A stretch of 64,000 bases of DNA, from the NCBI RefSeq assembly GCF_000384215.1, contig NZ_KB913032.1:8083605-8147604 (forward strand), written 5' to 3'. The notes below the pieces were generated by a model that worked only from the letters and a program-made list of their open reading frames with translations, did not search any database and was not told the DNA's origin. Source of the stretch: Amycolatopsis alba DSM 44262. Lineage in GTDB: Bacteria > Actinomycetota > Actinomycetes > Mycobacteriales > Pseudonocardiaceae. This document shows, in pieces, positions 1-8,210 of the stretch. A program made the position numbers and the translations under genes. Each line of letters begins with the position of its first letter. The stretch's first letter is position 1.

Positions 1-1
1 G

Positions 2-124
2 GGCACGCTGGCCGGTGCGACCAGCCGTGCGGGCCACCAGAGTTCGACGTGCGGTACCGGCGACACCATCTACACCGACGTCACCGCGCACCGTCAGTGG
101 ATCTCCTCGACCATCGGGGGCTGA
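2..124 (+). CDS. Trypsin-like serine protease, C-terminal end (partial)
   Basis: Only the last 40 codons are in the window, in frame from base 2 to the TGA at 122-124. The residues read IYTDVTAHRQWISSTI close to the end, which is the classic C-terminal strand plus amphipathic helix of S1 (chymotrypsin-fold) proteases, with a Cys and a GTGD stretch just before it. The active site lies upstream of the window, so activity cannot be judged. Secreted actinomycete S1 proteases end this way. A perfect hairpin directly follows the stop codon. Confidence 0.75.
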   Translation, partial: GTLAGATSRAGHQSSTCGTGDTIYTDVTAHRQWISSTIGG

Positions 125-125
125 T

Positions 126-162
126 CTTCCCGGTGCGGTGACCGGTGAACCGCACCGGGAAG
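126..162 (+). terminator. Perfect 14-bp hairpin after the protease gene
   Basis: Arms 126-139 (CTTCCCGGTGCGGT) and 149-162 are exact reverse complements around a 9-nt loop, two bases after the protease stop codon. No long T run follows, as is usual for high-GC actinomycetes, so it is called a terminator by position and stem strength. Confidence 0.7.
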
Positions 163-167
163 GGGAG

Positions 168-200
168 CCGGGTGGGTGCGTCGCAGGGACGCCCACCCGG
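168..200 (-). terminator. GC-rich hairpin after the small secreted protein gene
   Basis: Arms CCGGGTGG (168-175) and CCACCCGG (193-200) pair. After a 2-nt bulge, GCGTC (178-182) pairs with GACGC (188-192). It lies 12 bases beyond the stop codon of the minus-strand gene at 212 and sits back to back with the terminator of the convergent protease gene. Confidence 0.6.
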
Positions 201-211
201 TTCCCGTCCGT

Positions 212-457
212 TCACCGCTGGATGCAGTCGAGACCGAGCCCGAACCCGGTCATCACGTACTGGCAGATGTGCGTCGCGTGCACCTCGTCGGTCTCCAGGC
301 AGCCCACCGGGACTCCCGAAAGGTCGACGGCGCACGAGGCGTAGAACTTGTTCGGGCTGCCGGGCACCGGATCAGCCGAAGCCGGCGATGCGGCGATGGC
401 GCCCGCGAAGACCAAGAGCGTGAAGGTGGCCGCCAGGGCGGCGAAACGAGACTTCAT
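212..457 (-). CDS. Small secreted protein (81 aa), function unknown
   Basis: The start is ATG at 457, preceded by a strong ribosome binding site (AAGGGAGAG); the frame stays open upstream, but those codons lack any start signal. Residues 1-28 form a typical Sec signal peptide: MKSR, a hydrophobic stretch, then an ASPASA cleavage motif before DPVPGS. The mature part is only about 53 residues and has four cysteines (ASCAVD, VGCLET, HICQYV, LDCIQ), consistent with two disulfides in a tiny exported domain. I do not recognise the family. It is single-copy here and convergent with the protease gene. Confidence 0.7.
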   Translation of the reverse strand: MKSRFAALAATFTLLVFAGAIAASPASADPVPGSPNKFYASCAVDLSGVPVGCLETDEVHATHICQYVMTGFGLGLDCIQR

Positions 458-615
458 CGTGCTCTCCCTTGCTTCCGCCCCCTGCTCGATGTTCCTGATA
501 TTCCCCGGATCACGCTGGTTCACCTGGTGATCACCGGAAAGTGTCACGGCGACGTACAGCGATGACGTCGTCCGACGGGCGCCGCGGTCCCGAGACCAGT
601 CCTAGCGTCGAGTTC

Positions 616-1107
616 ATGCCCGCTCTTGGGAAGTTCACCCTCGCCTCCGCCCTGTTCACCGCCGTCCTGGCGGCCGCCGCGTGCAGCGCTCCCCCGCCCG
701 CGCCACCGGCGGCCGCCGCCCCCGCCGCCGTCGCGGCCTCCGATTGGTCGCCCGCTCCCGTGGTGCCGCTGCCCTCGCAGCCGTCACCCTCGCTGGTCGT
801 GGACGCGCCGCTGCCCGAGCAGCTCGCGATGGGCCTGGTCGTGCTGCGCTACCGGGCGGAGAACCTCCGGATCGTGCCGGTGTACGGCCCCGCCGCCCTC
901 GACGTCTCACCCCGGATCGGCCACATCCACGTGACCGTCGACGACGCGGCGTGGCACTGGGCGGACGGCAGCGGCGAGCCGCTCATCATCCAGTCACTCC
1001 CGGCGGGTCCGCACAAGGTGTGGGTCGGCCTGGCCGACCCGACGCACAAGATCCTCGACGAGAAGAACGTGAACTTCGTCGTCCCCGTCCAAAGTGGACA
1101 CCACTGA
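616..1107 (+). CDS. DUF6130-like exported protein
   Basis: This is a 163-residue protein starting at ATG 616. An in-frame GTG at 541 would only add a basic tail and is not preferred. Residues 1-25 are a signal sequence ending AAAACS, a weak lipobox, followed by a Pro/Ala-rich linker. The globular part (about residues 60-160) contains VYGPAALDVSPRIGHIHVTV and LPAGPHKVWVGLADPTHK, a pattern I associate with DUF6130, whose members look like small beta-sandwich domains. The function of the family is unknown. No good Shine-Dalgarno precedes the start. The downstream thioesterase start follows one base after its stop codon, so the two are probably co-transcribed. Confidence 0.7.
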   Translation: MPALGKFTLASALFTAVLAAAACSAPPPAPPAAAAPAAVAASDWSPAPVVPLPSQPSPSLVVDAPLPEQLAMGLVVLRYRAENLRIVPVYGPAALDVSPRIGHIHVTVDDAAWHWADGSGEPLIIQSLPAGPHKVWVGLADPTHKILDEKNVNFVVPVQSGHH

Positions 1108-1108
1108 G

Positions 1109-1513
1109 ATGACGGCCTTCACCTTCGCCCTGACCCCACGCCGGGCCGAAACCGATTTCAACGGCCATGTCACCGCGATCGCCTATCACGACTGGGCGGA
1201 CCGGGCCCGTGTCGCCTACTTGCGGCGGGCCGGAGTCACCTTCGTGCAGGGCGACTTCGGTCCGGTCCTGCTCGAAGCGCGGATCAACTACCTCAACGAA
1301 GTCCGGTTCGGCGACGAGATCACGGTCTCCGTCGAACCCGACTTCGGCGCCGGGAAGACCTGGCGCGTCCACCAGCGCTTCCTCCGCTCCGACGGTGTCC
1401 TCGCCGCGCGGATCGAATCGACCTGGGGGCTGCTCGACCACCGGACCCGGCGGCTGACCGAAGACCCGCACCACACGCTGAGCGAGCTGGCGACCGATCC
1501 CGGCCGCCTCTGA
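1109..1513 (+). CDS. Acyl-CoA thioesterase, 4HBT hotdog fold
   Basis: A 134-residue single-hotdog protein. The N-terminal strand and helix read RRAETDFNGHVTAIAYHDWADRARVAYL, matching the 4-hydroxybenzoyl-CoA thioesterase/YbgC pattern (acidic residue, GHV, then Y and a helix). Members hydrolyse acyl-CoA thioesters as dimers or tetramers; the substrate is unknown here. ATG 1109 follows the upstream stop (1105-1107) by one base, suggesting translational coupling. An alternative GTG at 1094 would overlap the upstream gene by 14 bases. A long palindromic repeat follows at 1546. Confidence 0.8.
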   Translation: MTAFTFALTPRRAETDFNGHVTAIAYHDWADRARVAYLRRAGVTFVQGDFGPVLLEARINYLNEVRFGDEITVSVEPDFGAGKTWRVHQRFLRSDGVLAARIESTWGLLDHRTRRLTEDPHHTLSELATDPGRL

Positions 1514-1545
1514 AGGTCGAGCAGTGACCGCGGGCCGCATCGGAC

Positions 1546-1598
1546 TCCGTGAAGGCCTCCTTCCCTACCCTGAGAGTAGGGAAGGAGGCCTTCACGGA
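1546..1598. repeat. Perfect 23-bp inverted repeat (GTGAAGGCCTCCTTCCC family)
   Basis: Arm 1546-1568 is the exact reverse complement of 1576-1598, with a 7-nt loop. The core is GTGAAGGCCTCCTTCCC. It lies between the thioesterase gene and the convergent hydrolase gene, where it could terminate both transcripts. Related partial copies follow within 240 bases, so it behaves as an interspersed element rather than a one-off terminator. The rest of 1514-1878 shows no credible gene. Confidence 0.85.
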
Positions 1599-1649
1599 CA
1601 CCGCGATCGCCACGTTCGCCCCAGACACACCAGCAGCCACACCGGCCGC

Positions 1650-1836
1650 GCGTGAAGGCCCCCTTCCCACGGCTCAGCCGAGGAAACGCGACCTTCACAC
1701 CTCCGTCCAGGTGGTCGTGAGTGACGATTCGGCTTAGAACACGAAACCCCACTCACAATCACCCGCTCCCACCGCCGCACTATCCCGACTCTGCCGAGAC
1801 CCAGACCCTCAAGGTAAGCAAGGAGGCCTTCACGGA
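1650..1836. repeat. Two diverged or half copies of the same palindrome
   Basis: At 1650-1670 a left-arm-like sequence (GTGAAGGCCCCCTTCCC) occurs with only a degenerate partner (GACCTTCAC near 1690). At 1814-1836 a lone right arm is 21/23 identical to 1576-1598. These look like decayed copies of the repeat at 1546. No coding potential is visible in 1514-1878 apart from frames created by the repeats. Confidence 0.6.
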
Positions 1837-1878
1837 CCCGACCGACACCGGCGCGGAGTATAGGGCGTTATACACTCT

Positions 1879-2526
1879 CTAGGTCGCCCCGAGGAACTCC
1901 CCTGCCACCGCCGCGAACTCCGCCGGCCTGGCGGAATGCACCCGGTGTCCCGCGCCGTCGATGGTCACCAGGCGGCAGTCCGGGATCAGCCCGCGCATCC
2001 GCTCCAGCGATTCGTGCGCGACGTGGCTCGACGGCCCACCGCTGATCAGCAGGGTCGGCGCGGTGATCGCGGCGAGCCGCTCCCACCAGGCGGGGTCCGG
2101 CGTGCGGAGTTCGGTCATGATCGGGTCGATCAGCCGCCAGTCGAACGGCAGCGGCCCGGACGGCTCGACCGTCGGGACCAGGGGTTCCTTCGCCGAGTCC
2201 GGAGGCGGCGGGTTGTCCTCGACGACCAGCCGCCGCACGCGTCCGGGCAGGCGCTGGGCGAGCAGCACGGCGACCCGGCCGCCCATCGAGTGCCCGACCA
2301 GGTCCGCCCGGTCCCCGAGAAGGTCGGCCACCTCGTCGGCCATCGCGTCGAGCGAGTACTTCTCCAAGTGGGCGCTGTCGCCGTGTCCCGGCAGGTCGAC
2401 GGCCAGGACACGGCGGTCCAGCCGGACGGCGAAATCGTCCCAAGTGCCGGATTTGCTGCCCAGGGCGTGCAGCAGGACCACCGGCACCCCGGTCCGGGGG
2501 CCGGTCTCTCGAAAGGCGAGCGTCAC
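1879..2526 (-). CDS. Alpha/beta hydrolase
   Basis: A 215-residue alpha/beta-hydrolase starting at GTG 2526. The oxyanion region is VVLLHALGSKSGTW, the nucleophile elbow is GHSMGG (Ser about residue 80), and the catalytic His lies in GAGHRVHSARP near the C-terminus. The acid is not obvious; the usual GxxD position reads ISGGPSS. The size and DLPGHGDS motif fit small esterase or lactonase-type members; the substrate cannot be told. The gene lies just 9 bases downstream of the hydroxyacid dehydrogenase gene on the same strand, so they probably form a two-gene operon. Confidence 0.85.
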   Translation of the reverse strand: MTLAFRETGPRTGVPVVLLHALGSKSGTWDDFAVRLDRRVLAVDLPGHGDSAHLEKYSLDAMADEVADLLGDRADLVGHSMGGRVAVLLAQRLPGRVRRLVVEDNPPPPDSAKEPLVPTVEPSGPLPFDWRLIDPIMTELRTPDPAWWERLAAITAPTLLISGGPSSHVAHESLERMRGLIPDCRLVTIDGAGHRVHSARPAEFAAVAGEFLGAT

Positions 2527-2535
2527 CCCGTCAGG

Positions 2536-3543
2536 TTAGGCCCGCAGGTGAGCCCGGTCCGGCGCGACGGCGTACTGGAGCGGCTCCCCGAGCACGAACC
2601 GCCGCAGCTCCGCCGCCACCAGCTCGCCCATCCGCGCGCGCTCGGCGCCCAGCGCGCCGGCCAGATGCGGGGTGAGCACCACGTTCGGCAGCGTGTAGAG
2701 CGGCGAGTCCGGCGCGGCCGGTTCCGGCCAGGTGACGTCCAGGATCGCGGTGAGGTCCGGGCGCTCGCTCAGCACGGGGACGACCGACGGCTCGTCGACC
2801 ACGGCGCCGCGGGCGGTGTTGATCAGGGTCGCGCCGATGCCCATCCTGGCCACCAGGTCCCCGTTCACCAGCCCCTCGGTCTCCGGGAGGAGCGGCGCGT
2901 GCAGGCTGACCACGGGACAAGTGGCGAACAGTTCGTCGAGACCCACCAGCCGCACACCCAGGCTCTCAGCGGTGGCCGCGTCGACGACCGGGTCACTCGC
3001 CAGGACTTCCACCTCGAAACCACGCAAATGCGACGCGACGAGAGCGCCGATCTCGCCGAGTCCGAGCAGGCCGACCCTGGATCGGTACGCCCCGGCGACC
3101 CGCGGATCGGGCGGGTACGCCTTCCGCTCCCGGATCTCGCGGGAGATCCGGTGCACCTGCTTGAGTCCTAAGAGGACCTGGGCCAGGGTGAACTCGGCGA
3201 CCGGGACGGCGTTCGCGGCCGCGGCGGACACGATCGGCAGCTCGCGCGCCCAGAACTCCGGCGTGGTCAGCGGCCGGACCGAACCTGCCGCGACGAGCAC
3301 GGCGCGCAGGTCCGGCGCGTGTCCCAAGAGGACGGAGTCCAGCACCGGGGCACCCCAGCCGGACAGCAGGATCTCGACACCGTCCAGGGCCGCCGGGTCC
3401 TCCGCCAGCCGCTCGCGGGTGAGCGGCTCACGCAGGTCCACCAGTGATCCGATCTCCTTCAGCACCGCCTCGGGGTAAACGTCGTCACGGCGGCGTTCCT
3501 CCATCACGAGAAGCGCTGTCGGCCGGTGTTGCAGCTCGGTCAT
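2536..3543 (-). CDS. D-2-hydroxyacid dehydrogenase (NAD-dependent)
   Basis: A 335-residue member of the D-isomer-specific 2-hydroxyacid dehydrogenase family. The Rossmann motif is GLLGLGEIGALVASHL (about residues 178-193). The catalytic set is visible as Arg in INTARGAVVD, Glu in WPEPAAPDSPLY and His in LTPHLAGALG. It oxidises or reduces a 2-hydroxy/2-oxo acid pair with NAD(H). It is divergent from the sugar ABC transporter across 181 bases that hold a LacI-like operator, so it may belong to the same regulon, for instance acting on a sugar-derived acid; that link is inferred from position only. Confidence 0.85.
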   Translation of the reverse strand: MTELQHRPTALLVMEERRRDDVYPEAVLKEIGSLVDLREPLTRERLAEDPAALDGVEILLSGWGAPVLDSVLLGHAPDLRAVLVAAGSVRPLTTPEFWARELPIVSAAAANAVPVAEFTLAQVLLGLKQVHRISREIRERKAYPPDPRVAGAYRSRVGLLGLGEIGALVASHLRGFEVEVLASDPVVDAATAESLGVRLVGLDELFATCPVVSLHAPLLPETEGLVNGDLVARMGIGATLINTARGAVVDEPSVVPVLSERPDLTAILDVTWPEPAAPDSPLYTLPNVVLTPHLAGALGAERARMGELVAAELRRFVLGEPLQYAVAPDRAHLRA

Positions 3544-3663
3544 CCCTACCTCCGTCGGCGACCATACATCGGATGCTTACCCCGGTCCACGCACGGCGAG
3601 TCCCACGCACAGGCAAACGCGGCTGATTGAAATTCGTAATCATCGGACCATTGACCGGGCACC

Positions 3664-3678
3664 GGGAAAGCGCTTACC
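3664..3678. promoter_or_regulatory. LacI/CRE-like operator GGGAAAGCGCTTACC
   Basis: The core AAGCGCTT is a perfect palindrome with the central CG step typical of LacI-family operators. It lies 47 bases before the ATG of the sugar-binding lipoprotein gene, in the interval shared with the divergent dehydrogenase gene. The LacI regulator at 9737 is the obvious candidate to bind it. Confidence 0.6.
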
Positions 3679-3724
3679 GTCCCTCCGGAGTAGACAGCGT
3701 GGTCCACAGTGAACAGGAGAAGCG

Positions 3725-5053
3725 ATGCGGAAATCGCGGTGGATCGGCGTGGGACTGACCGTCTCAGCGCTGGTTCTTTCGGGCTGCTCGGCAGGCCCCG
3801 CCGGAACGAACGTCGCGCAGGACACCAAGGCGCCCTTGGAGCTGTGGACCCGGACGACCCCCGGCGGCGCCGGGGAGCAGGCCACCAAGCGGCTCGCCGA
3901 GGCTTTCGAGAAGGCCACGGGATTCAAGGTGCAGGTCACCGCGATCTTCGACGACTTCGAGACGAAGCTGGCCCAGCGCGCCGCCCAGCGCGACCTGCCG
4001 GACATCGTGATGAACGACGTCACCCAGGTCGGGACGCTGAAGAGCCAGGGTCTCGTGCGCGAGATCGAACAGGGCAAGATCAAGCACGCCTCGGAGCTCA
4101 CCGAGCAGGCGCTGAAGTCGAACCAGATGCCGGACGGCAAGCTGTACGGCCTTCCTTACAGCGCACAGGCTTCGGCGCTGCTGATCCGCAAGGACTGGCG
4201 CGAGAAAGTCGGCAAGGGCGTCCCGCAGAACTGGGCCGAACTGGCGGACCTCGCCAAGGCCTTCACCACCGGTGACCCCGACGGCAACGGGAAGAACGAC
4301 ACCGCGGGCCTGACCGCGACGCTGTCGACCAAGCGGGGCTACGCCTCCTGGTACTTCTCCAACTTCCTGTGGGCGGGCGGCGGCGACTTCATCACCGAAG
4401 CCGGTGGCGGCAAGTACAAGCCGTCGATGAACACCCCCGAATCCGTGGCCGCGGTGCAGTATTTCCGCGACCTCGGCTGCAAGGACAACGTCATCCAGCC
4501 CGGTTCGGTCACCATGCCGACCCCCGCGACCAACGAGACCTTCGAAGCGGGCAAGGCCGGGATGTACGTCGTCGGCCCGTACCTGCTGCCGCGTTTCGAC
4601 AAGTCGCTCGGCAAGGACAAGTACGAGGTCGTGCCGATGCCGGCGGGCGCCAAGAACTCCGACGTCCTGGCCGAGGGACTCTCGATCTACATGATGGCCG
4701 GTTCGCCGAACCAGGCCGGGCAGGACGCCTTCGGTGACTTCGCGATCTCGGCCGACGGCCAGAAGATCGGCATGGAGGGCGATTCGGCCTTCATCGTGCA
4801 GCTCCCGGTGAACAAGAACGTCGACATCAGCCAGGTCCGCTCGGACCCGCGCTGGAAGACCTACGCCGAGATCTACGCCAAGTCCGGCCACTACGCGCCG
4901 TCCATCCCGAACTGGACGCCGGTCCGCCAGGACACCGCCGACACGATCAGCGCGCTCGTCGCCGACTGCAAGCTGGACACCAAGGCGGAACTGTCCAAAC
5001 TCGACACCAAACTCACCGCGACCTTGCAGCAACAGGGGATCAGCGCGTCATGA
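3725..5053 (+). CDS. Sugar ABC transporter solute-binding lipoprotein
   Basis: A 442-residue family 1 extracellular solute-binding protein that captures an oligosaccharide and delivers it to the two permeases encoded next. The start ATG follows an AGGAG ribosome binding site. Residues 1-20 form a lipoprotein signal with lipobox LSGC, so the mature protein is anchored by Cys20. The body has typical MalE-like features (ELWTRTTPGG, LPDIVMNDVTQVG, AGKAGMYVVGPYLL). Its stop overlaps the next start (ATGA). The ligand cannot be read from sequence; the GH29 and PL6 genes downstream suggest uronate- or fucose-containing oligosaccharides. Confidence 0.92.
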   Translation: MRKSRWIGVGLTVSALVLSGCSAGPAGTNVAQDTKAPLELWTRTTPGGAGEQATKRLAEAFEKATGFKVQVTAIFDDFETKLAQRAAQRDLPDIVMNDVTQVGTLKSQGLVREIEQGKIKHASELTEQALKSNQMPDGKLYGLPYSAQASALLIRKDWREKVGKGVPQNWAELADLAKAFTTGDPDGNGKNDTAGLTATLSTKRGYASWYFSNFLWAGGGDFITEAGGGKYKPSMNTPESVAAVQYFRDLGCKDNVIQPGSVTMPTPATNETFEAGKAGMYVVGPYLLPRFDKSLGKDKYEVVPMPAGAKNSDVLAEGLSIYMMAGSPNQAGQDAFGDFAISADGQKIGMEGDSAFIVQLPVNKNVDISQVRSDPRWKTYAEIYAKSGHYAPSIPNWTPVRQDTADTISALVADCKLDTKAELSKLDTKLTATLQQQGISAS

Positions 5054-6006
5054 CCGTAGATCACGCCAAGCCGGCGGCCGTCGGCGCGGACCGTCCCGCC
5101 GTCAAGCGGACGCCCGCGCCGAAGGCCCGCAGGCGCAGCGACCGCGACGGGAAGTGGTGGACGCCGTGGCTGTTCCTGGCCCCCGCCCTGATCCTGTTCG
5201 TGTACTTCAAGTTCATCCCGATGATCACCGCGGTGACGATGTCCTTCCAGGACGTCCAGCCGTACCTGGGGAACCAGTGGGTCGGCGGGGAGAACTACAG
5301 CACCGTCCTCGGTGACGAGGCGTTCCACTCCGCGATCTGGCACACCGTCGTGATCGCGATCGGGCAGACCGTGGGGTCGATGGTCATCGGCCTCGCGCTC
5401 GCCCTGCTGATGGAGGGCCAGAGCAAGCGGCTGAAGTTCCTGCGGTCGGCGGCGTTCCTGCCGGTGGTCGTGCCGATCGCGGTGGTCGCCGAACTCTGGC
5501 GGATCATGTACCACCCGACCGGGGACGGGATGCTGAACTCCATCCTCGGCCTGGTCGGGCTGGGACCGTCGGGCTTCATCAACGATCCCGACACGTCGAT
5601 GATCTCGGTCATCGTCACCGGTATCTGGCGCGGCGCGCCGTACGACATGATGATCTTCCTCGCGGGTCTGGCGGGCATCGACCGCGGACTGTACGAAGCG
5701 GCCACTGTGGACGGTGCCTCGCGCTGGCGCAAGATCCTCCACGTGACGCTGCCGGGGCTGCGGTCGGTGTTCTCGATCCTGTTCGTCCTCGCGGCGATCC
5801 GCGGCCTGCGGGTGTTCACCGAGGTGTTCCTGCTGACCAACGGCGGGCCGAACGGCTCGACCGAGGTGGCGATGACCTTGATCTACAAACTCGGACTGGA
5901 ACAGAACCGGCTGGGTGTCGGCGCGGCGGGAGCGGTCCTGCTGTTCCTCGCGACGCTCGTGCTGACCCTGTTCGTCCAGGTGCTCCGACGGAGGCGAGAC
6001 GCATGA
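5050..6006 (+). CDS. Sugar ABC transporter permease, MalF type
   Basis: A 318-residue inner-membrane permease. A cytoplasmic basic N-terminus (about 35 residues) is followed by six predicted membrane segments starting at WLFLAPALILFVYFKF. The EAA loop that docks the ATPase reads EAATVDGASRWRKILHVTLPG at about residue 217. The start overlaps the preceding stop by four bases and its own stop overlaps the next start in the same way, so the three transporter genes are translationally coupled. No ATPase gene is in the locus; such CUT1 systems often share a genome-encoded MsiK-type ATPase. Confidence 0.93.
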   Translation: MTVDHAKPAAVGADRPAVKRTPAPKARRRSDRDGKWWTPWLFLAPALILFVYFKFIPMITAVTMSFQDVQPYLGNQWVGGENYSTVLGDEAFHSAIWHTVVIAIGQTVGSMVIGLALALLMEGQSKRLKFLRSAAFLPVVVPIAVVAELWRIMYHPTGDGMLNSILGLVGLGPSGFINDPDTSMISVIVTGIWRGAPYDMMIFLAGLAGIDRGLYEAATVDGASRWRKILHVTLPGLRSVFSILFVLAAIRGLRVFTEVFLLTNGGPNGSTEVAMTLIYKLGLEQNRLGVGAAGAVLLFLATLVLTLFVQVLRRRRDA

Positions 6007-6869
6007 CCGCGGCCAACGATTCGGCACTCGGCCTCGACGCCGTCAAGTCGCCGGGCGGACGGATCCTGAAGTACGCCGTGTACGCCCTGGTGCTGGTGGT
6101 GTTCGCCGGCCCGCTGCTGGCGCTGCTGGTCAGCGCGTTCAGTGACGTGTCCGACCCGACGGCGCTGAGCGTCATCCCGTCGAGCCCCACCCTGGGCAAC
6201 TTCGGCATCGCGTTCGACCACGGCGTCGGGCTCTACCTGCTGAACTCGTTCCTGGTGGTCGGCTTCGGCCTGCTGCTGCAGGTCGTCATCTCGGTGCTGG
6301 CCGGATACGCGCTGGCACGCAAGAAGTTCCGCTTCATGACCTTCGTGCTGGTCGCGATCCTGGCGACGCTGATGCTGCCGGAGGAGATCCTCGCGATCCC
6401 GCTGTCGCTGATCCTGTCCGACCTGCCCGTGGTGCACATCAACCTGATCGGCAGCCTGGCCGGGATGATCGTGCCGCTGGGCGCGTGGGCGTTCTCGATC
6501 CTGGTGATGACCGAGTTCATGAAGGACGTGCCCCGCGAACTCGAAGAGGCCGCGCGCATCGACGGCGCGGGCGACCTGCGGATCTTCGCGCAGATCATCC
6601 TGCCGATGTGCAAGCCCGCGCTCGGCGTGATCGGTGTCTTCGGCTTCACGATGATCTGGGACCAGTACCTGCTCCCGATGCTGGTCTCGTCCGACGCCTC
6701 GACCTACACCCTGCCGCTGGCCCTGCGCACTCTGCGCATCGACGCGGACGTGACGCCCGGCGTGATCATGGCCGCGTCGCTGCTGGCGCTGCTGCCCTCG
6801 GTCGCCGCGTTCCTGTTCTTCCAGCGTTCGTTCGTCCGCGGCCTCGCCTCGGGCGCGCTGAAGGGCTGA
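6003..6869 (+). CDS. Sugar ABC transporter permease, MalG type
   Basis: A 288-residue partner permease of the MalG type with six membrane segments and an EAA loop, EEAARIDGAGDLRIFAQIILP, at about residue 180. It forms the heterodimeric channel with the upstream permease. The ATGA overlap with the preceding gene supports coupling. The GH29 gene follows after 29 bases with its own ribosome binding site, so import and hydrolysis are probably expressed together. Confidence 0.93.
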   Translation: MTAANDSALGLDAVKSPGGRILKYAVYALVLVVFAGPLLALLVSAFSDVSDPTALSVIPSSPTLGNFGIAFDHGVGLYLLNSFLVVGFGLLLQVVISVLAGYALARKKFRFMTFVLVAILATLMLPEEILAIPLSLILSDLPVVHINLIGSLAGMIVPLGAWAFSILVMTEFMKDVPRELEEAARIDGAGDLRIFAQIILPMCKPALGVIGVFGFTMIWDQYLLPMLVSSDASTYTLPLALRTLRIDADVTPGVIMAASLLALLPSVAAFLFFQRSFVRGLASGALKG

Positions 6870-6898
6870 CCCACCATTTCCCAAGGAGCGATCCTGAA

Positions 6899-8197
6899 GT
6901 GAGTTCCACCGCCTGGTTCACCCACGACCGGTTCGGGATGTTCGTCCACTGGGGACTGTATTCCCTGGCCGCCCGGCACGAATGGGTGCAGAACCGCGAA
7001 AAGCTGACCGACGAGCAGTACCGCGTCTACTTCGACCACTTCGAACCGGACAAGTACGACCCTCGTTCGTGGGCACGGGCCGCCAAAGCCGCGGGCATGA
7101 CCTACGTCGTGCTCACCACCAAGCACCACGACGGTTTCTGCCTGTGGGACAGCGATCTCACCGACTTCAAGGTGACGAACACCCCGTACGGCGAGGATCT
7201 GCTCGAACCGTTCGTCGACGCGTGCCGCGAAGAAGGCCTGAAGGTCGGCTTCTACCACTCGCTGATCGACTGGCACCACCCCGCGTTCCCCGTCGACGGC
7301 ACCCATCCCCGCCGTGACGACCAGGAGTACATCGCGGCGCACCAGTACGCCGACATCGCCGAGTACCAGCTCTATCTGCACGGCCAGGTCCGCGAGCTGC
7401 TCACCCGGTACGGCAAGATCGACTACCTGTTCTTCGACTTCTCCTACAAGGGCCGCAGGGAATGGTGGGGCGGCAAGGGACCGGACGACTGGGACTCCCC
7501 CGCCCTGCTCGAAATGATCCGCGAACTCCAGCCCGGTGTCCTGATCAACGACCGCACCGGCATCCCCGGCGACTTCATCACCCCGGAGCAGTACCAGCCG
7601 TCCGGGCCGATGACCCGTGACGGTGTCCCGGTGGTGTGGGAGGCGTGCCAGACCCTCAACGGCAGCTGGGGGTACGACCGCGACAACCTCGACTACAAGA
7701 GCCCCGAACTGCTCATCCGGATGCTCGTCGACGGCGTGTCCAAGGACGGTAACCTGCTGCTCAACGTCGGGCCGAACGGCCGGGGCGAGATCGACCCGCG
7801 GGCGCACGAGGTGCTCGCCGGACTCGGCCGCTGGATGGACCGGCACGAACGCTCCATCCGCGGCTGCGGTCCCTCGGAGTTCACCGCCCCCGCCGACGGC
7901 CGCTACACCCAGCGCGGAGACCGGCTGTACCTGCATCTCTTCAGCTGGCCGATGAACCACGTCCACCTGCCGGGCCTCGCCGGGCGCGTGCGCTACGCCC
8001 AATTACTCGACGACGCCTCGGAAATCCTGCAGCTGCACACGGATCCGAGGCAGACCGCGCAGAACACCCAGATGGGCGCGCCGCCGGAAGGCACGCTCAC
8101 CCTCAAGCTCCCCATCCGGAAACCGGACACCCCGGTCCCGGTGATCGAGCTGTTCCTCACCAGCCCCGCCGCCGCGGAAACCCTCCCCACCGATTGA
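6899..8197 (+). CDS. GH29 alpha-L-fucosidase (no signal peptide)
   Basis: A 432-residue glycoside hydrolase family 29 protein. The start is GTG 6899, ten bases after AAGGAG; the frame is open further upstream, but that part lies inside the permease gene. Family signatures are FGMFVHWGLYSLAARHEW at the N-terminus, YVVLTTKHHDGFCLWDS and IDYLFFDF, in which Asp180 fits the catalytic nucleophile. There is no signal peptide, so it should act in the cytoplasm on imported oligosaccharides. GH29 enzymes remove alpha-L-fucose, and some accept related sugars. Its position between the transporter and a secreted PL6 lyase suggests an outside-cut, import, inside-cut scheme. Confidence 0.9.
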   Translation: MSSTAWFTHDRFGMFVHWGLYSLAARHEWVQNREKLTDEQYRVYFDHFEPDKYDPRSWARAAKAAGMTYVVLTTKHHDGFCLWDSDLTDFKVTNTPYGEDLLEPFVDACREEGLKVGFYHSLIDWHHPAFPVDGTHPRRDDQEYIAAHQYADIAEYQLYLHGQVRELLTRYGKIDYLFFDFSYKGRREWWGGKGPDDWDSPALLEMIRELQPGVLINDRTGIPGDFITPEQYQPSGPMTRDGVPVVWEACQTLNGSWGYDRDNLDYKSPELLIRMLVDGVSKDGNLLLNVGPNGRGEIDPRAHEVLAGLGRWMDRHERSIRGCGPSEFTAPADGRYTQRGDRLYLHLFSWPMNHVHLPGLAGRVRYAQLLDDASEILQLHTDPRQTAQNTQMGAPPEGTLTLKLPIRKPDTPVPVIELFLTSPAAAETLPTD

Positions 8198-8210
8198 GCA
8201 CGGAGGCATC

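Noticed and set aside
1288..1780. Frames covering the palindromic repeat near 1546-1598
   Set aside because: They arise from the repeat, start without ribosome binding sites and show no protein similarity.
5816..6208. Minus-strand frames opposite the ABC permeases
   Set aside because: The plus strand encodes continuous membrane permeases with EAA motifs; the antisense frames have no domain.
6485..6898. A long N-terminal extension of the GH29 fucosidase
   Set aside because: It lies inside the permease gene in another frame; GTG 6899 has AAGGAG and the family start.
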